A DNA stretch of 64,000 nt from Dendrobium chrysotoxum. Lineage: Eukaryota > Streptophyta > Magnoliopsida > Asparagales > Orchidaceae. The translations under genes and the position numbers were made by a program. Shown here piece by piece: positions 21,014-32,300 of this stretch (positions are counted from its first letter, which is position 1; every line of letters starts with the position of its first letter). Where the stretch lies: contig CM034311.1 in NCBI GenBank assembly GCA_019925795.1, forward strand, positions 17,056,926 through 17,120,925. The letters are read 5' to 3'. Under the pieces are notes generated by a model. That model did no database searches, had not been told where the DNA came from, and saw nothing but the letters and a program-made list of their open reading frames with translations.

Positions 21014-22710
21014 TGAAATTTCGATAGGGATGTTAAGCCCTGATGAACTAGTCCCGAGGCTAACCAAGAGGGGGGGTGAATTGATTATTTAAAAAATTTG
21101 TGAGCAATAGAAAAAATCTTTTCGATAATTTGCAGCAAAAATAAGTAAACACAAAAATGAAAGATCAACCATAGATTTTACCCAAGCAGATAATAAAAGA
21201 AAAATAAAGTGCAGAAAATAATCAGAAAGAGCACACCAGATTTTATAGTGGTTCGGTCAACTTGACCTATGTCCACTCCCCGGAGCCTCCCCTCCGGGTA
21301 TTACACTAACACAAAAGTGACTCTCCTTTTGCTCCCACAGCAAGGTGGAGAAGCCTGTATAAAACTACTTTCCACCAACCCAGTGAGACAGAGAACCTGA
21401 ACTCCTTTCGCTTCCTCCTGAAGCAGGCAGAGAACCCGAACTCCTTCCTGAAGTAGGCAGAGAACCTGAACTCCTTTCGCTTCCTCCTGAAGAAGGCAGA
21501 GAACTCGGATCTTTTTACGAACGATTCTCCCACAAAAAACACCGATAAGATGAGAGATGACGAACAGAGAAGATGACTTTGATCCTTGCTTGGAGCAACC
21601 TTTGTGAATCCCTCACAAACTCTCCCTCACAAGATCCTCTCTCTCTCCCAAGCTCTCTCTGTCTCTCAAGGTTTCTCTAGAAAGGAAAGTGGCAAAAGAT
21701 TTTTCTTGTTGGAAGAAAAAGATTTTTTATAGGAGGGCTCAAAATTTGCCCTAAATCTCAACTGGTCGGCCAATATCGTCCAGGACGGTCGCTAGATCAT
21801 CCTGTACGATCAGTTCAAAATCACCTATTTTAGCCTGGACGATCTGGCTCTTCTGGACGATTCGTAGAAAAAGTTATTCAAATCGTCCGGGACGATTAGT
21901 GTAAGTTCAGGAATTTCGTCTAGGAGACTGCTCTGGTCGTCTAGAGGAACTTGTGCTGGATAACCTAAAAATGACTTGATCATCCAGGATGATATTTCTA
22001 TCGTCCTGTACGATTAGTTCAAAAAGTGCCAAAATCATCTTAATCACCGCTCTGGACGTACAGGTAAAATATGCTTGACGGTCAGGATTTTTAACACATC
22101 GTCCCGTACGATCCTGCGATCATCCAGGATGATATGATCGAATCAATCAGACCTTAATTACTTTTCTTAATCACTAGAGTAATTTAGGCATGATTATAAT
22201 GGATCGTCCACGATGATACACGTATCGTCCGGGACGATCAGATCAAATCTCTAAAAATAAAACTTGTCTAACTTGATCTAGCGGCTGAGAATTTCTGATT
22301 TGAGCCTATCGTCCCGTACGATGGATGGATCATCCAGGACGATCAGCTTAATCAGACATACTTAACTTGGTCACCCTGATTAGGGTTTCTATTTTCACTG
22401 GATCGTCTAGGATGATGTGAATATCGTCCAGGATGATCTGAACAAAAAATAAACAGAAACTCTAATTCACTCAAGCTCTCCCCCTGAGTGTGTGTGTGCA
22501 AGGTTATTTAGCTAGGGATCAGTTACATAGCATTTGATACAATAAAGATAAAAAAGCACATTGGACCTAGATTTTAAAACAGACTGACTCGAGCTTGGAT
22601 TGGCTTGAACTTGTAATTAAACCTGCGTACCTGAAAGATTAAACAGGAAACCAGAGACAGAAATATTTGCTATCATCAAAATCATAATCTTTAAAACCAG
22701 ATTTGCAACA
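21014..22710 (-). mobile_element. 5' LTR of Copia 1
   Basis: 1,697 bp, TG...CA. It has the same plan as the 3' LTR: leader repeats 21393-21500, TATA-like motif 21724-21733, and a palindrome array 21774-22437. The second doublet is reduced to one box (21882-21896), a 21-bp loss relative to the 3' LTR. Confidence 0.93.
21306..21542 (-). other. Small basic ORF in the leader of the Copia 1 5' LTR
   Basis: A 78-codon frame beginning MFFVGESFVKRSEFSAFF and made largely of FRRKRKEFRF-like repeats, encoded by the 39-bp leader units. The counterparts in the other LTRs mostly start MSVFSVGGSFARRSGFS and run 61 to 83 codons. It lies downstream of the TATA box, so it could be an upstream ORF of the genomic RNA. 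Openness may simply follow from the 13-codon repeat; translation is not shown. Confidence 0.35.
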
Positions 22711-22715
22711 CCATC

Positions 22716-22806
22716 CATCTCCACAGAACTTTCATCGGCTTTATCAGTTAGACTTCCAACCTACAGCTGCCGCTGGACATTAACCAAGCTATTGCCATTG
22801 GACCTC
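22716..22806 (+). mobile_element. Probable Tat/Ogre-like LTR, right part
   Basis: This continues the sequence of 12214-12766 after Copia 1. The end of the LTR is not defined; a break in texture after ctaggatctaaag (about 22808) is used as the limit. Confidence 0.35.
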
Positions 22807-24380
22807 CTATCACACTCTAGGATCTAAAGTGAATGAATTTATTCTATTTTTCTTTCATTCATTTATCATTCTCCTTATAATTCAATTAATAATCAATATT
22901 CATTTATAACCAGATCATCATCAACCAAAGTTGACTAATTTCATGAAAAAAATTAAATAAATCTAAATAATATAACATAAAATTTTATTACTAGAGTTAA
23001 TATTTACACTCTACTATAAGGCTAAAAGTCTCAAAAAGTCTAAAAATAATAAGTATAATAGCCACTACAGGCTTTGAAAGAATACATATAAAGCTAGAGA
23101 GCTAAAAATACAACTAAACTATTAACACAGGCACCTTACTTTTTCCTAAAATCATATAAAACCTTATAATGAGCACTTAGCCCAGCAAGTAACCAAAACT
23201 TACCACTGAGCTCAATGCAATATAAAAGAATCAATATGCATGCTCTAGTTATAAGCCTTATCAATCAACAATCAATAGTTTATCAGTATAAGTAAGAAAA
23301 AATCTATAAAATTCATATAAATTAATAATAAAATCAAAATGATCAATAAAGCTAAAAAAATTATCAATCAATGAAGCATATTAGTATGTCATATTATATT
23401 ATATTAGTATCAATGAAGGTTATATCAATATGACTTCAGTTATATCTATCGATCAGTTTAATGTACAATTATATAAATGTAATTATGAAGAGCAAGGCAG
23501 AACATCCAACTTTAATGTGGTGTTCTCATCCTTCCACCCCAATTATCACCCAGTTGGTTATTAGTCTTTAATTTAACCCCAACTATTGACTAGTTGGTCA
23601 TCAGTCTTTATCTTACTATCATTATTCATTATCTTAAGTCAATTTATAAGTGGCTTTCAATAATCAATAAAGAGTTGACACTCTCTAGCCATTGGCATTA
23701 TTAGTCAATCGTTTACAGGCTACAATCAAGATCATACAACTAACCTTCTACTTTAAGAAAAGCCCGTCAACCCACCCTCCTGCATAGGGTATTATATTTT
23801 AAGAGTAAATCTATATTATTTTAGTGTTAACAACTTGCCTTCCTTGCTTACTTAAAAAAGAAACATTTATCTCATATTAGTCTTATCATTTTTTCTATGT
23901 AATATAGTCAATATCATATATGAAATGTTATAATCCATGAAATATATATAATACAAAATTTGTATACTACATATTTACTTAAGAAAATTATAGCTTCTTA
24001 TTTATCTAGTAAAATTTAATAATATTACAGTAAAAATGCTTGTTAAGATCATATCTATCATATACGAAAAGTTACACAGTGAAATCTCAATAAATCTAGA
24101 GAAAATATATTTTATTAATTTTAAGGAGATTAAAATTATAGAAATCAAAGCCATCAAAAATAAGAGTAATGTATAGTCACTTTAAATAGAACAAAATTCG
24201 TAATATAAGCATAAGATGAAAAAGCCGCTGAGAGCTTCCTCTCTCTTTTCATTATCCACTCCTCTACTCTCTCCCTTCTTTCCTCTCCTCTTTACTTTCC
24301 TTCCCGTTTAAGTAAAAGAGAATGAGAGTGAGGGAGTGAGGTGGTAAGAATTTAGGTTTTATATAATCTTATTTTAGTGC
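22807..24380 (-). mobile_element. Possible Tekay-like gypsy LTR remnant
   Basis: AT-rich sequence whose minus strand has the layout of the Gypsy A LTR. A purine-rich leader-like block (24345-24230) comes first, then short repeats with the word accaact (units of about 35 bp at 23545-23610), then a ctgagctcagtggtaag block near 23210. No coding part, polypurine tract or target duplication was found, and identity with Gypsy A is not evident base by base. It could equally be an unrelated LTR family. Confidence 0.3.
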
Positions 24381-24539
24381 ATAGCTTTGTGATGCTCAAG
24401 TGACCCAGCACCACGATGCTCTAGTGACCCAATGCCACTGTATTACATGCCACCTCCAGAGTTACTATAGAACAAGGAACATCTGCACTACAATGATATT
24501 TTCTGGTGTTGTTGCTCCTTTATTGACAACATTGATACA

Positions 24540-25035
24540 CTTTTCAGATCCAACATCAATACGTTGCAAGACCACAATCGCCTACCAATAATGGTCTCTT
24601 TGACTACAGTCACACAAGAATGGTTCCTCTGACCTTCATCACTTGTCGGTTATGGTCCTTCTGACCTCAATTGCCCGCCGACTAAGGTCCCTCTGACCTT
24701 TGTTGCTCGACTACGGTCCCTCCGACCACAGTTGCCTACCGACTACAATACCTCAGACCACCATCACACAACAGTCCCTTCGACCTCATCATCTAACCTT
24801 TAGCGTTCGTTGACCACAGCCCCTCCAACCTCCATCACCTGAAAAGGGTCCCTCCAACCTTAGTCGTCTAACTACGGTCCCTCCGACCTTTGTCGCCAGT
24901 CGATTATGATCCTTCTAGCTTCCACCGCTCAAGGACTATTATCTCTCCGAACTTAGTCGCCTGAATACAGTTCCTATGACTATGATCCCTGACCTCTGTC
25001 GCCAAACTACATTCTCTAACCTCCATCGCTCAACT
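24540..25035. repeat. Degenerate minisatellite
   Basis: About a dozen irregular units built on gactacggtccctccgacct followed by a ttgtcgcc-like linker, period roughly 35-45 bp, strongly diverged. GC is higher than in the flanks. No coding frame spans it. Confidence 0.65.
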
Positions 25036-25960
25036 ATGGTCCTACAGGCCAAAAGAACAAGCCCATGTTCTCTTAAGAACATCTCTCATGTTATTAGATT
25101 CTTCCAACTCCAAATATATAATGTGGTCTATATGATATATATTTGCTATATTATACTAATGTCTTCTCCTATGGAAGGTCATTCTTTGTAACCAACGACA
25201 AACATAGGTGGAATCATTTCAATTGGGTCAAGATCCATGATTTTTCTCCTTTTCATAATTTTTCGCGTAAAAATTTTGATATATCTTATAACTCTTACAC
25301 CCCTCTCTCTTTTATTTGTATGTGCTGGATCTTTATTTAAAGCTAGGATATTAAGCTTTTTACCTCTATCGCCGTGAATGTTCCAACATACAACAATTTG
25401 GAACAATTTTTTGACTATTTTAGTGATAAAAAAAGTAAGTGGTAAAAAATAATGTATATTTAAAATATATTTTTTAATTGCTATTTCAAGTTTTTATTTT
25501 TAAAATTGCAATTGAGAAATAAATTTTAAAATTAAAAAAAACTTTTAAGTTTCCTCAAATAAAAGCTTAATCACGAATCTTTCGACTTAGATTAAAGCAT
25601 TAATTCGTAAAATGATTAAAAAAGTATTTCTTGTCTGCATTTGTTCCAACGTTAGAATTTTTTGAAGATTAATATGACATTTCCCAAAAAAAAAAAAAAG
25701 TTTGATAAGACAACCCATGGGTTTAAATTATCGTAGAATATCAAAGTTCAATCATTCGCATTTGAGCATGGAGAGAAACAAGACAACGGCATCAATTATC
25801 GTAACTGTTCCTCGCAGATGACGGGGGAGTCGCCCATATGACCAAAGGACGACAAAAATGTAATAAGTTAAATACTTAGACGGATAAAATTTTCACGTTA
25901 TATATGAAAATTAAAATATATAATCTCAGGTTTAAGGGAGTTCCATGACAAAGTTTAAAA
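25036..25960. other. Spacer between minisatellite and DOG1-domain gene
   Basis: Mostly AT-rich. The minus strand of 25406-25170 has an LTR-like or exon-like texture (a 75-codon frame starting MFQIVVCWNIHGDRGKK) but no recognised family. The last 60 bp lie downstream of the DOG1-domain stop codon and should be its 3' UTR. Confidence 0.4.
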
Positions 25961-26009
25961 TAATTAATCTTCTCCTCTGTTTAACCGGCAACCAAATTGC
26001 CTCCGGCGT

Positions 26010-26840
26010 TCAAGCAGCAGCCGTCGCTTTCGCCGTTGCCTCCTCCGCGTTTGCATCCTTATCCTTATCCTTATCCTTTCTCGTCCCAAACTCATGAACT
26101 CGGAGCTGCAACTCAGCCGCAGCAATAAGAAAATGCACCGCTTGAATCGGCCGCAGAATCTCCACCAATCCATTCAGTGTTTCAATCCTCAAAAAGTCCG
26201 CCTTTTTCAACACGTCCACCATGGCCTCCCGCTTCGCCTTCATCTCCTCCTCCATCATCTCTTCCCCACCACCCATTTCTGTAATCACATGAGAAAGCTT
26301 TACCATTTGCTCATCCGCCACCTTCTCCTGCGCCGCAGCCTCCTCCTCCGATATCTCCTTCTCGCGCTTTAACGTCACCTGATGGAGTTTATCAATGCGG
26401 TGAAGCTGCTCCGCGTCGACATCAGCGAGGTTCCAGGTTATAGCTCCGCCGATGAGATCATCCAGGTGGGACTCCACTTGGATTCCGCACTTGGAGTAAA
26501 GTAGTTGGAAAATCATAGTGGGGCGCCAGCCGCCGGCCCATAGCAAGAGATTTTCGGTGGAGCTGGTCCACGTTGGAGTGAACATGGGGAGAACGTCGCG
26601 GCGAGCGAAGGCTTGTTTGGCGTGGTAGTAGTCTTCATAGCGGTTGAGCACGGTGGAGACAAGAGGACGGAGATGTTTGTCTTGGGCGGCGGCTTCGTCG
26701 CGATTGCGGGGGGGAGGGGAGGAAACGGCGGTGAGGAGGGAGTGAAGGTCGCGGTTCTGATCGGCCAGCCAGGATTCAAAGAAGTTGGCGAAGTTGTCGG
26801 AGGGGTTTGGCCGGCCGTTGAGGGGGGCGGGGGAGCACAT
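26010..26840 (-). CDS. DOG1-domain (DELAY OF GERMINATION 1-like) protein
   Basis: Single exon, 276 residues, from ATG at 26840 to TGA at 26012-26010. The DOG1 domain (also found C-terminal in TGA bZIP factors) spans about residues 16-250: FANFFESWLADQNRDLHSLL at 17-36, the aromatic/Gly core LLLWAGGWRP at 98-107, a helix with DAEQLHRIDKLHQVTLKRE at 142-160, and PIQAVHFLIAAAELQLRVHE at 231-250. There is no bZIP basic region, so it belongs with the short DOG1-like proteins rather than TGA factors. In Arabidopsis, DOG1 controls seed dormancy and ABA signalling; whether this copy does is not shown. Residues 255-262 are a K-D repeat from a hexanucleotide run, and the tail is Ala/Thr-rich. GC is far higher than in the flanks. 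The frame is intact, the only one in the window. A TATA box lies about 58 bp upstream of the ATG. Other DOG1-like paralogues, such as INP1-type proteins, remain possible. Confidence 0.88.
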   Translation of the reverse strand: MCSPAPLNGRPNPSDNFANFFESWLADQNRDLHSLLTAVSSPPPRNRDEAAAQDKHLRPLVSTVLNRYEDYYHAKQAFARRDVLPMFTPTWTSSTENLLLWAGGWRPTMIFQLLYSKCGIQVESHLDDLIGGAITWNLADVDAEQLHRIDKLHQVTLKREKEISEEEAAAQEKVADEQMVKLSHVITEMGGGEEMMEEEMKAKREAMVDVLKKADFLRIETLNGLVEILRPIQAVHFLIAAAELQLRVHEFGTRKDKDKDKDANAEEATAKATAAA

Positions 26841-26896
26841 TGCTGGTTGAAGGGAAAGCAGGGTGGGTCGGCCTCTGCTGCTAGTGTGCGTCTATG

Positions 26897-26908
26897 GGTT
26901 TATAATAG
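26897..26908 (-). promoter_or_regulatory. TATA box of the DOG1-domain gene
   Basis: The minus strand reads GGCTATTATAAAC, centred about 62 bp upstream of the ATG at 26840. A transcription start 25-35 bp downstream would leave a 5' UTR of about 30 bases. No other upstream ATG lies between. Confidence 0.5.
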
Positions 26909-26989
26909 CCCGGAATGGGTGAATAAGTGGGCAAGTTCTGAAATTTTGGAGGGATATTTCTGAAATTAATGGCCATTGTTAATGTTTAT

Positions 26990-28203
26990 TTATAGTTTTG
27001 ATTAAATTTTGTGATGTGAAATAACCAATTTGTAATGCCATTTATAATCAATATTAATAAGACTAAGCCAAATGGTAATTTTTATATAAGAAATTAATTA
27101 ACTTGCTTTTTCAAGATGCACTTCATTTTTTGAAGAAGTAGAGCCAATAAACACTTTTTTTTAAAGAATATCATATGGTGGTTATAGAATGTTATTTCTC
27201 CATCATCATAGCCACTTATCATTCCAAAAAATTAATTAAAAAAAAAACCTTTGAATAAATAAAGAATCAAAAATAAATATTTATTTTACATTGTCATTGC
27301 ATGGAAGCTCCAATTGGCAATATGTTGAACTCTATCATTTAGTTAAATCTCATCATTGGGGTGGGGAAAGAAGTGGGATTTGCTTTGCTAGGGTTTGCAT
27401 ACCATATTAGCTCTCTAGTCTCCACCATAATGCCTCCTCTTAACACTTACTTCCCCTTCTTCTTGTTTGGCTTGATCCCTTTCTTTTGTGACCACACCCC
27501 CTTGTCATTTCACTCCTCACGCCTTCTCATACATTATATACAGTTTTTCTAACCAACATTAAACACTTTTTGTTGAAAGATCATTCATCTACTTTCTCCT
27601 TTTCATATAGCTTTGTTTATTATTGAGGTCTCTGATTTTCCTCCTCCCCATGATTATAGAACATCCTCCATTTTTTTTTTTTTGGTAGAACCCTCTATTT
27701 CATAGTCATCCATCACTTTGATCCCCCCACCTCGCCTCTATTTTAACTCTCCTCTTTCGATCACTTGAAAGATTTTTTTTCACAATATTTCGAATCAAGC
27801 CATTTTTCACTTTCTTTTGTGAAAAGTCCCATGAGGAGATTTCCTTCTCTATTTATGAAGTAAAAATTGTAGCTAATGATTAAGAACTCCCTCCCTCTCT
27901 CTCTCTCTCTCATAGGATATGCTCATGATTAATGGGTCATTATACAAATCTCTTCTTTATATTTTCAAAAGACTATTAACTTGAAGGTACTCTAGAACTG
28001 TTTAACTCATTCTTTTTTTTTTTTTTTCATTTTCCTGTCTTGAGGACTTTAACTCTACTTATTTGAGGATTCTAGGTTCATTAATGATAAGTCTTTTGCA
28101 CTAAAGAAATTCACATAGAATTTTAAACTGATAATTGATGATTTTGATGAAATTCCTATTTATGTATTTAAATTTCTCTTTTACATTGGTAGAATTTTCA
28201 TGA
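26990..28203 (+). other. Intergenic region with a promoter- and leader-like stretch, no gene recognised
   Basis: 27350-27980 is pyrimidine-rich on the plus strand, with a TATA-like cattatataca at 27530-27540 and a (CT)n run at 27895-27912, as in plant 5' leaders. No downstream coding exon on the plus strand was recognised before the tandem duplication at 28204. A gene may have been lost or may begin past an intron that is not visible. Confidence 0.3.
27895..27912. repeat. (CT)n microsatellite
   Basis: Pure CT run in the promoter-like stretch. Confidence 0.9.
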
Positions 28204-31200
28204 CATTTCAAAAGATGCTAGTAAACTGGGTACACCTTTGAAAGAGGATAATATCACTGCTTCTAAAATGAGATTAAATTTCGTATATATTCTTGCGAAG
28301 CCATTACTTTTTATGCATTAATCCATTTTGCATAATAACATATAGGGTAATACAAGAGGTTGTTTATGATTAATTGCCTTTTACCTATAGTATGTGTAAC
28401 ATATTTTTTTATGATATTTATATACACCCAAAATCTATATTTGGATAATCATCCATATGGGCAAGTATAAAGGTAGGAGTACGAGCTGCCACCTTTACAA
28501 ATGACCATTTCTTTCTCTAACTATATGTAATATCTAATTTACCCTATTCATGGGGCTCATAAAACATAACTATTAAATGAGAATAATTTATTCATTCTTT
28601 GGTTACCCAAGAAAATTCTTCTATCAGTACCCATGAAGCCATTTTCATCCTTAATGGAGCTTTTCAAGTAAGTTCTTTCTCTCTACCATCAAATTATCTT
28701 AATTTATGAACTAATCGAATTCTCAACCCCCATTTTTCCACATATCCCCCAAACTCTAGCCCTAATGATAACTTATATATCAAGAATCATTTGAGAACCC
28801 TACTTCAAATAATAATAAAAAGAAACACTCCCAAATGTAATCAATAATGACATAATTAACACTAACTGCTTGGAACATGCATTAGTGGGTTACAGGGCTA
28901 AGAAACTTATGCACACTTTGTTGATGATATGGTTTGTCTGTTAAAGAATAAGCTATCTATTTAGGTCCCTTTAGATCATATTCTAGAGAGAAATTCTACT
29001 TTTTTATTTTTATTTTTTTTCTTATGACAATTATCTAACTTCTCTCTTATTTATGATAAGAGAACATTGCTTAAAATAAAACTCCAATAATCCTCATTGC
29101 ATCGAGCTTATTATTATTTATCAATACTTTGATATAGCTTTTAGAATGAATAATAATGTTAAATTTTATTATATGTTAGTTTATATTACAAATATTGCTT
29201 ATGAAAGAAAGCTACTTTGGGAAGACTTAGGGGGGCGGGTAAATTGGTTGTTTTAAAAAATTCTTTAACATAAAAATATTTAGAGATTTTTAATAATTTA
29301 AAAATAAAAAACATTATCACCTGATGCGAAACTAAATTAATGAAATAAAACTTATAACTATAGTGATGATGAGTTGCTCAAATCAATATATCATCAAACA
29401 TATAATTTTCAACATACAATTTTCAAAAATATTCAAATACAAAAAAGTAAATTGTAGAAGGTAAAACTAAGAGTGAACACATTAGAATTTTATATTGGTT
29501 CGGTCAAATATGATGTACGTCCACTCCCCGGAGTCCTCCTCTTCAAGTATTGCACTAAAACTTTAGTGTCTCTCCTTAAGCCCCCACAGCTAGGCAAAGA
29601 AACCCTTACAATATTTCCACCAACCTAGCACAGCAAAGAACCTTGATTTCTTTTTACCCTCCTAGTGAAGATAGAGAACCTATCAATCCTTTCTCACCCT
29701 CCTAGTGAAGGCAGAGAACCTCGACAGTCTTCGGGCTTATGTTCTTCTTCCCAGAGCCACCCAAAAAAATAAGCAAGACACTCAAAGGAAATAAGAAGGA
29801 AGCTTGCTTATAGCAACCGTGTGAAAACCCCTCACACTCCTTCTCCCACATACACAAACTCACCTTTCTCCTTCCCAAAGCTCTCTAAGATCTCTTCTCA
29901 AAGCTATATATCCAGAAAACCCAACAGCCAAAGACTTGAAATAAGTCTATTAAGAGAACTTAAATGCAAGGCTTCACAAGAAGCTCTAATAATTCAATTA
30001 TGTCAATACTGATCATATAATATGATCCCATATCATATAATATAATTAGTTTAAATATCCCTGTTAGTATTGTACAAAGAAAAAGGCATTATACAATAAG
30101 TTTAAGTACTTGAGCTGATCGTCTAGTACGATATAGAGCATCATCCAGTATGATTAGTTTAATAGAATTAGATTATCATCCAGAATGATTGGTGGTGAAT
30201 AATTATCGTCCCATGTAAAGATCGGGTCGTATATTATGATTAATCAAATTGTATAGTACGATTAGTCAAATTGTACAGTACGATCTAACTATATCATTTA
30301 ATCCAAATTTGATTCATTGATTACATAATTAATTTATGTAAGATTTGATTATATTATACAGTACGATAAGTATCATACCGTATAATTAGTATGAATTTTA
30401 AATTTTAAAATATTGCCTAAAATATGATTGACGGTAGAGATCTTGATTTCAATTGATCGTCTTATACGATATGTATCGTACAGTACGATGAGTTCAAATA
30501 GCTTTAAATATGCCAATTAGCAGTTATAATGATTTTTTGAATAGCCAATTGTACAGTACTATTAGTTCATAAAAATTACACTTCTAATTTTCTCACTTTC
30601 TCACTTCCTTGAATATGTGTGTGTGCATGGTTACCAAGTTTAGCATCCACCAATTACATGACTTTTACTCAAGAAATTTAGAATTAAATAAAATTAAAAA
30701 TATAGACTCTTAAGGTCACTTAAACCTAGTCTACCCAGTCTTGAGTTGATCACTTTGCGTGGTGTATAGTGGACGTGAAATATTAGTGCACAAGAATAAA
30801 TATCCAATAATAATAATAAGTAATGACATAGTAGATAACCCAATAATATTTATTATTATCAAAATTATAAAACCTGAGTCCTGATTTGCAACATCTCATA
30901 TATTGGGTCATTCAAAGAGTTTCTTATATGTTCATGATATAAGAGGAAATTAAAGACTTCTCACTCATTTTTTTGTATCAGACAAAAGATGAAAAAAGTA
31001 CAAGATAATATAATGCATGGTTTAACATACATCCCATGCAGTAATCAATACTAATAAGTACTTGTCAAATATTATTTTACCATGGAGTTATGAAAATGTA
31101 ATTTCAATTTTGTGGTAGTTAAGAATCTTACTTACTGTATGAACGATCTTCACATGTAGGGAAAAAAAGTTTCTAAGAATTCATGCAAGATTCATAGTTT

Positions 31201-32300
31201 CCAACAATGCAGTCATCCTCTTCCTCTTTCAGGAAGAGGAAAAATAATGGCAATAAGAATAGCTTTATTTTTTTCCCAATTGGTGCATATAAATTTCTCC
31301 AACAATATGAATAAGTTCAATAGGCAATAACTAGAGGACCCTAGCATGATCTCTCCCACAGTATTTTGATGTTCATATGCCTACTTCAAATCAATCACTC
31401 GCCACAATCATGGTAGCCATTCAAAACAAGTGCTTTTAGTGGCCTGCACCTCAAATTAAAGAAGTTATTATAAGGCTGATGTAAATTTAAGATTTGTCGA
31501 TACTATAATGAAAACAACCATGACATGAATTTCTATAAAGAACTCAAAGCTTTGCTTGAAAAATGTAAAAAATGAAGGTCGTCTAAGTTCTTGTTGGTTG
31601 ACATGTTCACAAATAACATAAAAAATGATAGGTTGTTACATCTAATGGAGGAATTAAAATAATTGACATTATACAAGACACTACTGATGGAGCTAGAGTT
31701 ATACTTGTACAACTTGAAAGCATGAATATATTCACCCAACATGTGGTCATTCATCAACTTCTCAACAAATCATGCTAGTCAACTGATCACAGAACAACCT
31801 ACCATCATAACAAAAAAATGTCCTCAATGATGAGATCATCTTTTTGTTTTTTTTTATCTTCTCTTTTATGTGCAACTATGTTTTTTTTTTTCTTATAAAC
31901 TTCATCACATCACTTTCTTTATTTTTTTTCTCTCTATGACTCCTTTTTAATGTGTGTTTTTCTCTCGATCAACTAAGGTAATTTTAGTTTCCATCATTCC
32001 CAAACTAAGACAAATTTTATTACTTTTTGATAAATTTCTGGTGTCGAGCTTCATGAGGAAGGAAGCAAATGAATCAAGTAGCCAAGTAGGAGATAGCTCA
32101 AGCCTAGCCTTGTTTACCAAAACTTCATTGGAGCTCAAGCTAGAGTTCTATTTGAGTATCTACAATAGTTTTCAAGCTATATTCAATGAAAATTATGGCT
32201 ATTTGAGTATAATTTGAGCTAGACTCATCAATTAACTAAATTAGCCTTAACGAGTAATAAGACTAACAAGCAACTTGTTAATTCACTTCGTAAGCCTTAC
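28204..32300. repeat. Unit 1 of a large diverged tandem duplication
   Basis: Matches 32301-35110 in the same order and orientation apart from the inserted LTR at 29231-30893. 28204-29230 pairs with 32301-33324, and 30894-32300 pairs with 33701-35110. It lacks the counterpart of 33325-33700 (376 bp). No coding gene is recognised in it; minus frames near 31757-31533 are shared with unit 2 but not conserved as protein. Both ends carry gccttac/aatttcaaaa-like sequence. Confidence 0.85.
29231..30893 (-). mobile_element. Truncated solo LTR of the copia family
   Basis: Aligns with the copia LTRs from the G-run followed by gtaaattggttg to the end gatttgcaaca. Leader repeats (29630-29720), the gtgtgtgtgcatggttaccaag block (30620) and palindromic boxes (30117-30490) are present. 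About 55-60 bp at the left end are missing, together with 376 bp of the duplication unit, so one deletion removed the LTR edge and its flank. The right flank tctca corresponds to actca at 33702-33706 in unit 2, marking the original insertion point. Confidence 0.85.

Larger units (their letters stand above)
12767..22710 (-). mobile_element. Copia 1: complete but inactive SIRE/Maximus-like Ty1/copia element
   Basis: This 9,944-bp element has two LTRs (12767-14457 and 21014-22710), TG...CA ends and a perfect 5-bp target duplication CCATC (12762-12766 and 22711-22715). On the minus strand it holds a primer-binding site, gag with zinc knuckles, protease, integrase, RT and RNase H in copia order, a 1.6-kb 3' non-coding region and a polypurine tract. 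The gag-pol frame is cut by several stops and shifts. The LTRs differ by substitutions, a roughly 50-bp deletion near 12870 in the left LTR, and a 21-bp indel, so insertion is not recent. Confidence 0.95.

Noticed and set aside
20783..21067. 94-codon minus-strand ORF across the Copia 1 gag start and LTR edge
   Set aside because: Wrong frame relative to the gag start at 20957 and includes LTR and primer-binding-site sequence.
24400..24591. Plus-strand ORF at the start of the minisatellite
   Set aside because: No homology, and composition follows the repeat units.
26613..26963. 116-codon plus-strand ORF rich in Gly and Val
   Set aside because: It is antisense to the DOG1-domain exon and results from its high GC content; it has no family features.
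31533..31757. Minus-strand ORF shared by both units of the tandem duplication (with 34326-34541)
   Set aside because: The two translations diverge through frameshifts and have low-complexity, AT-driven composition; no evidence of selection for a protein.
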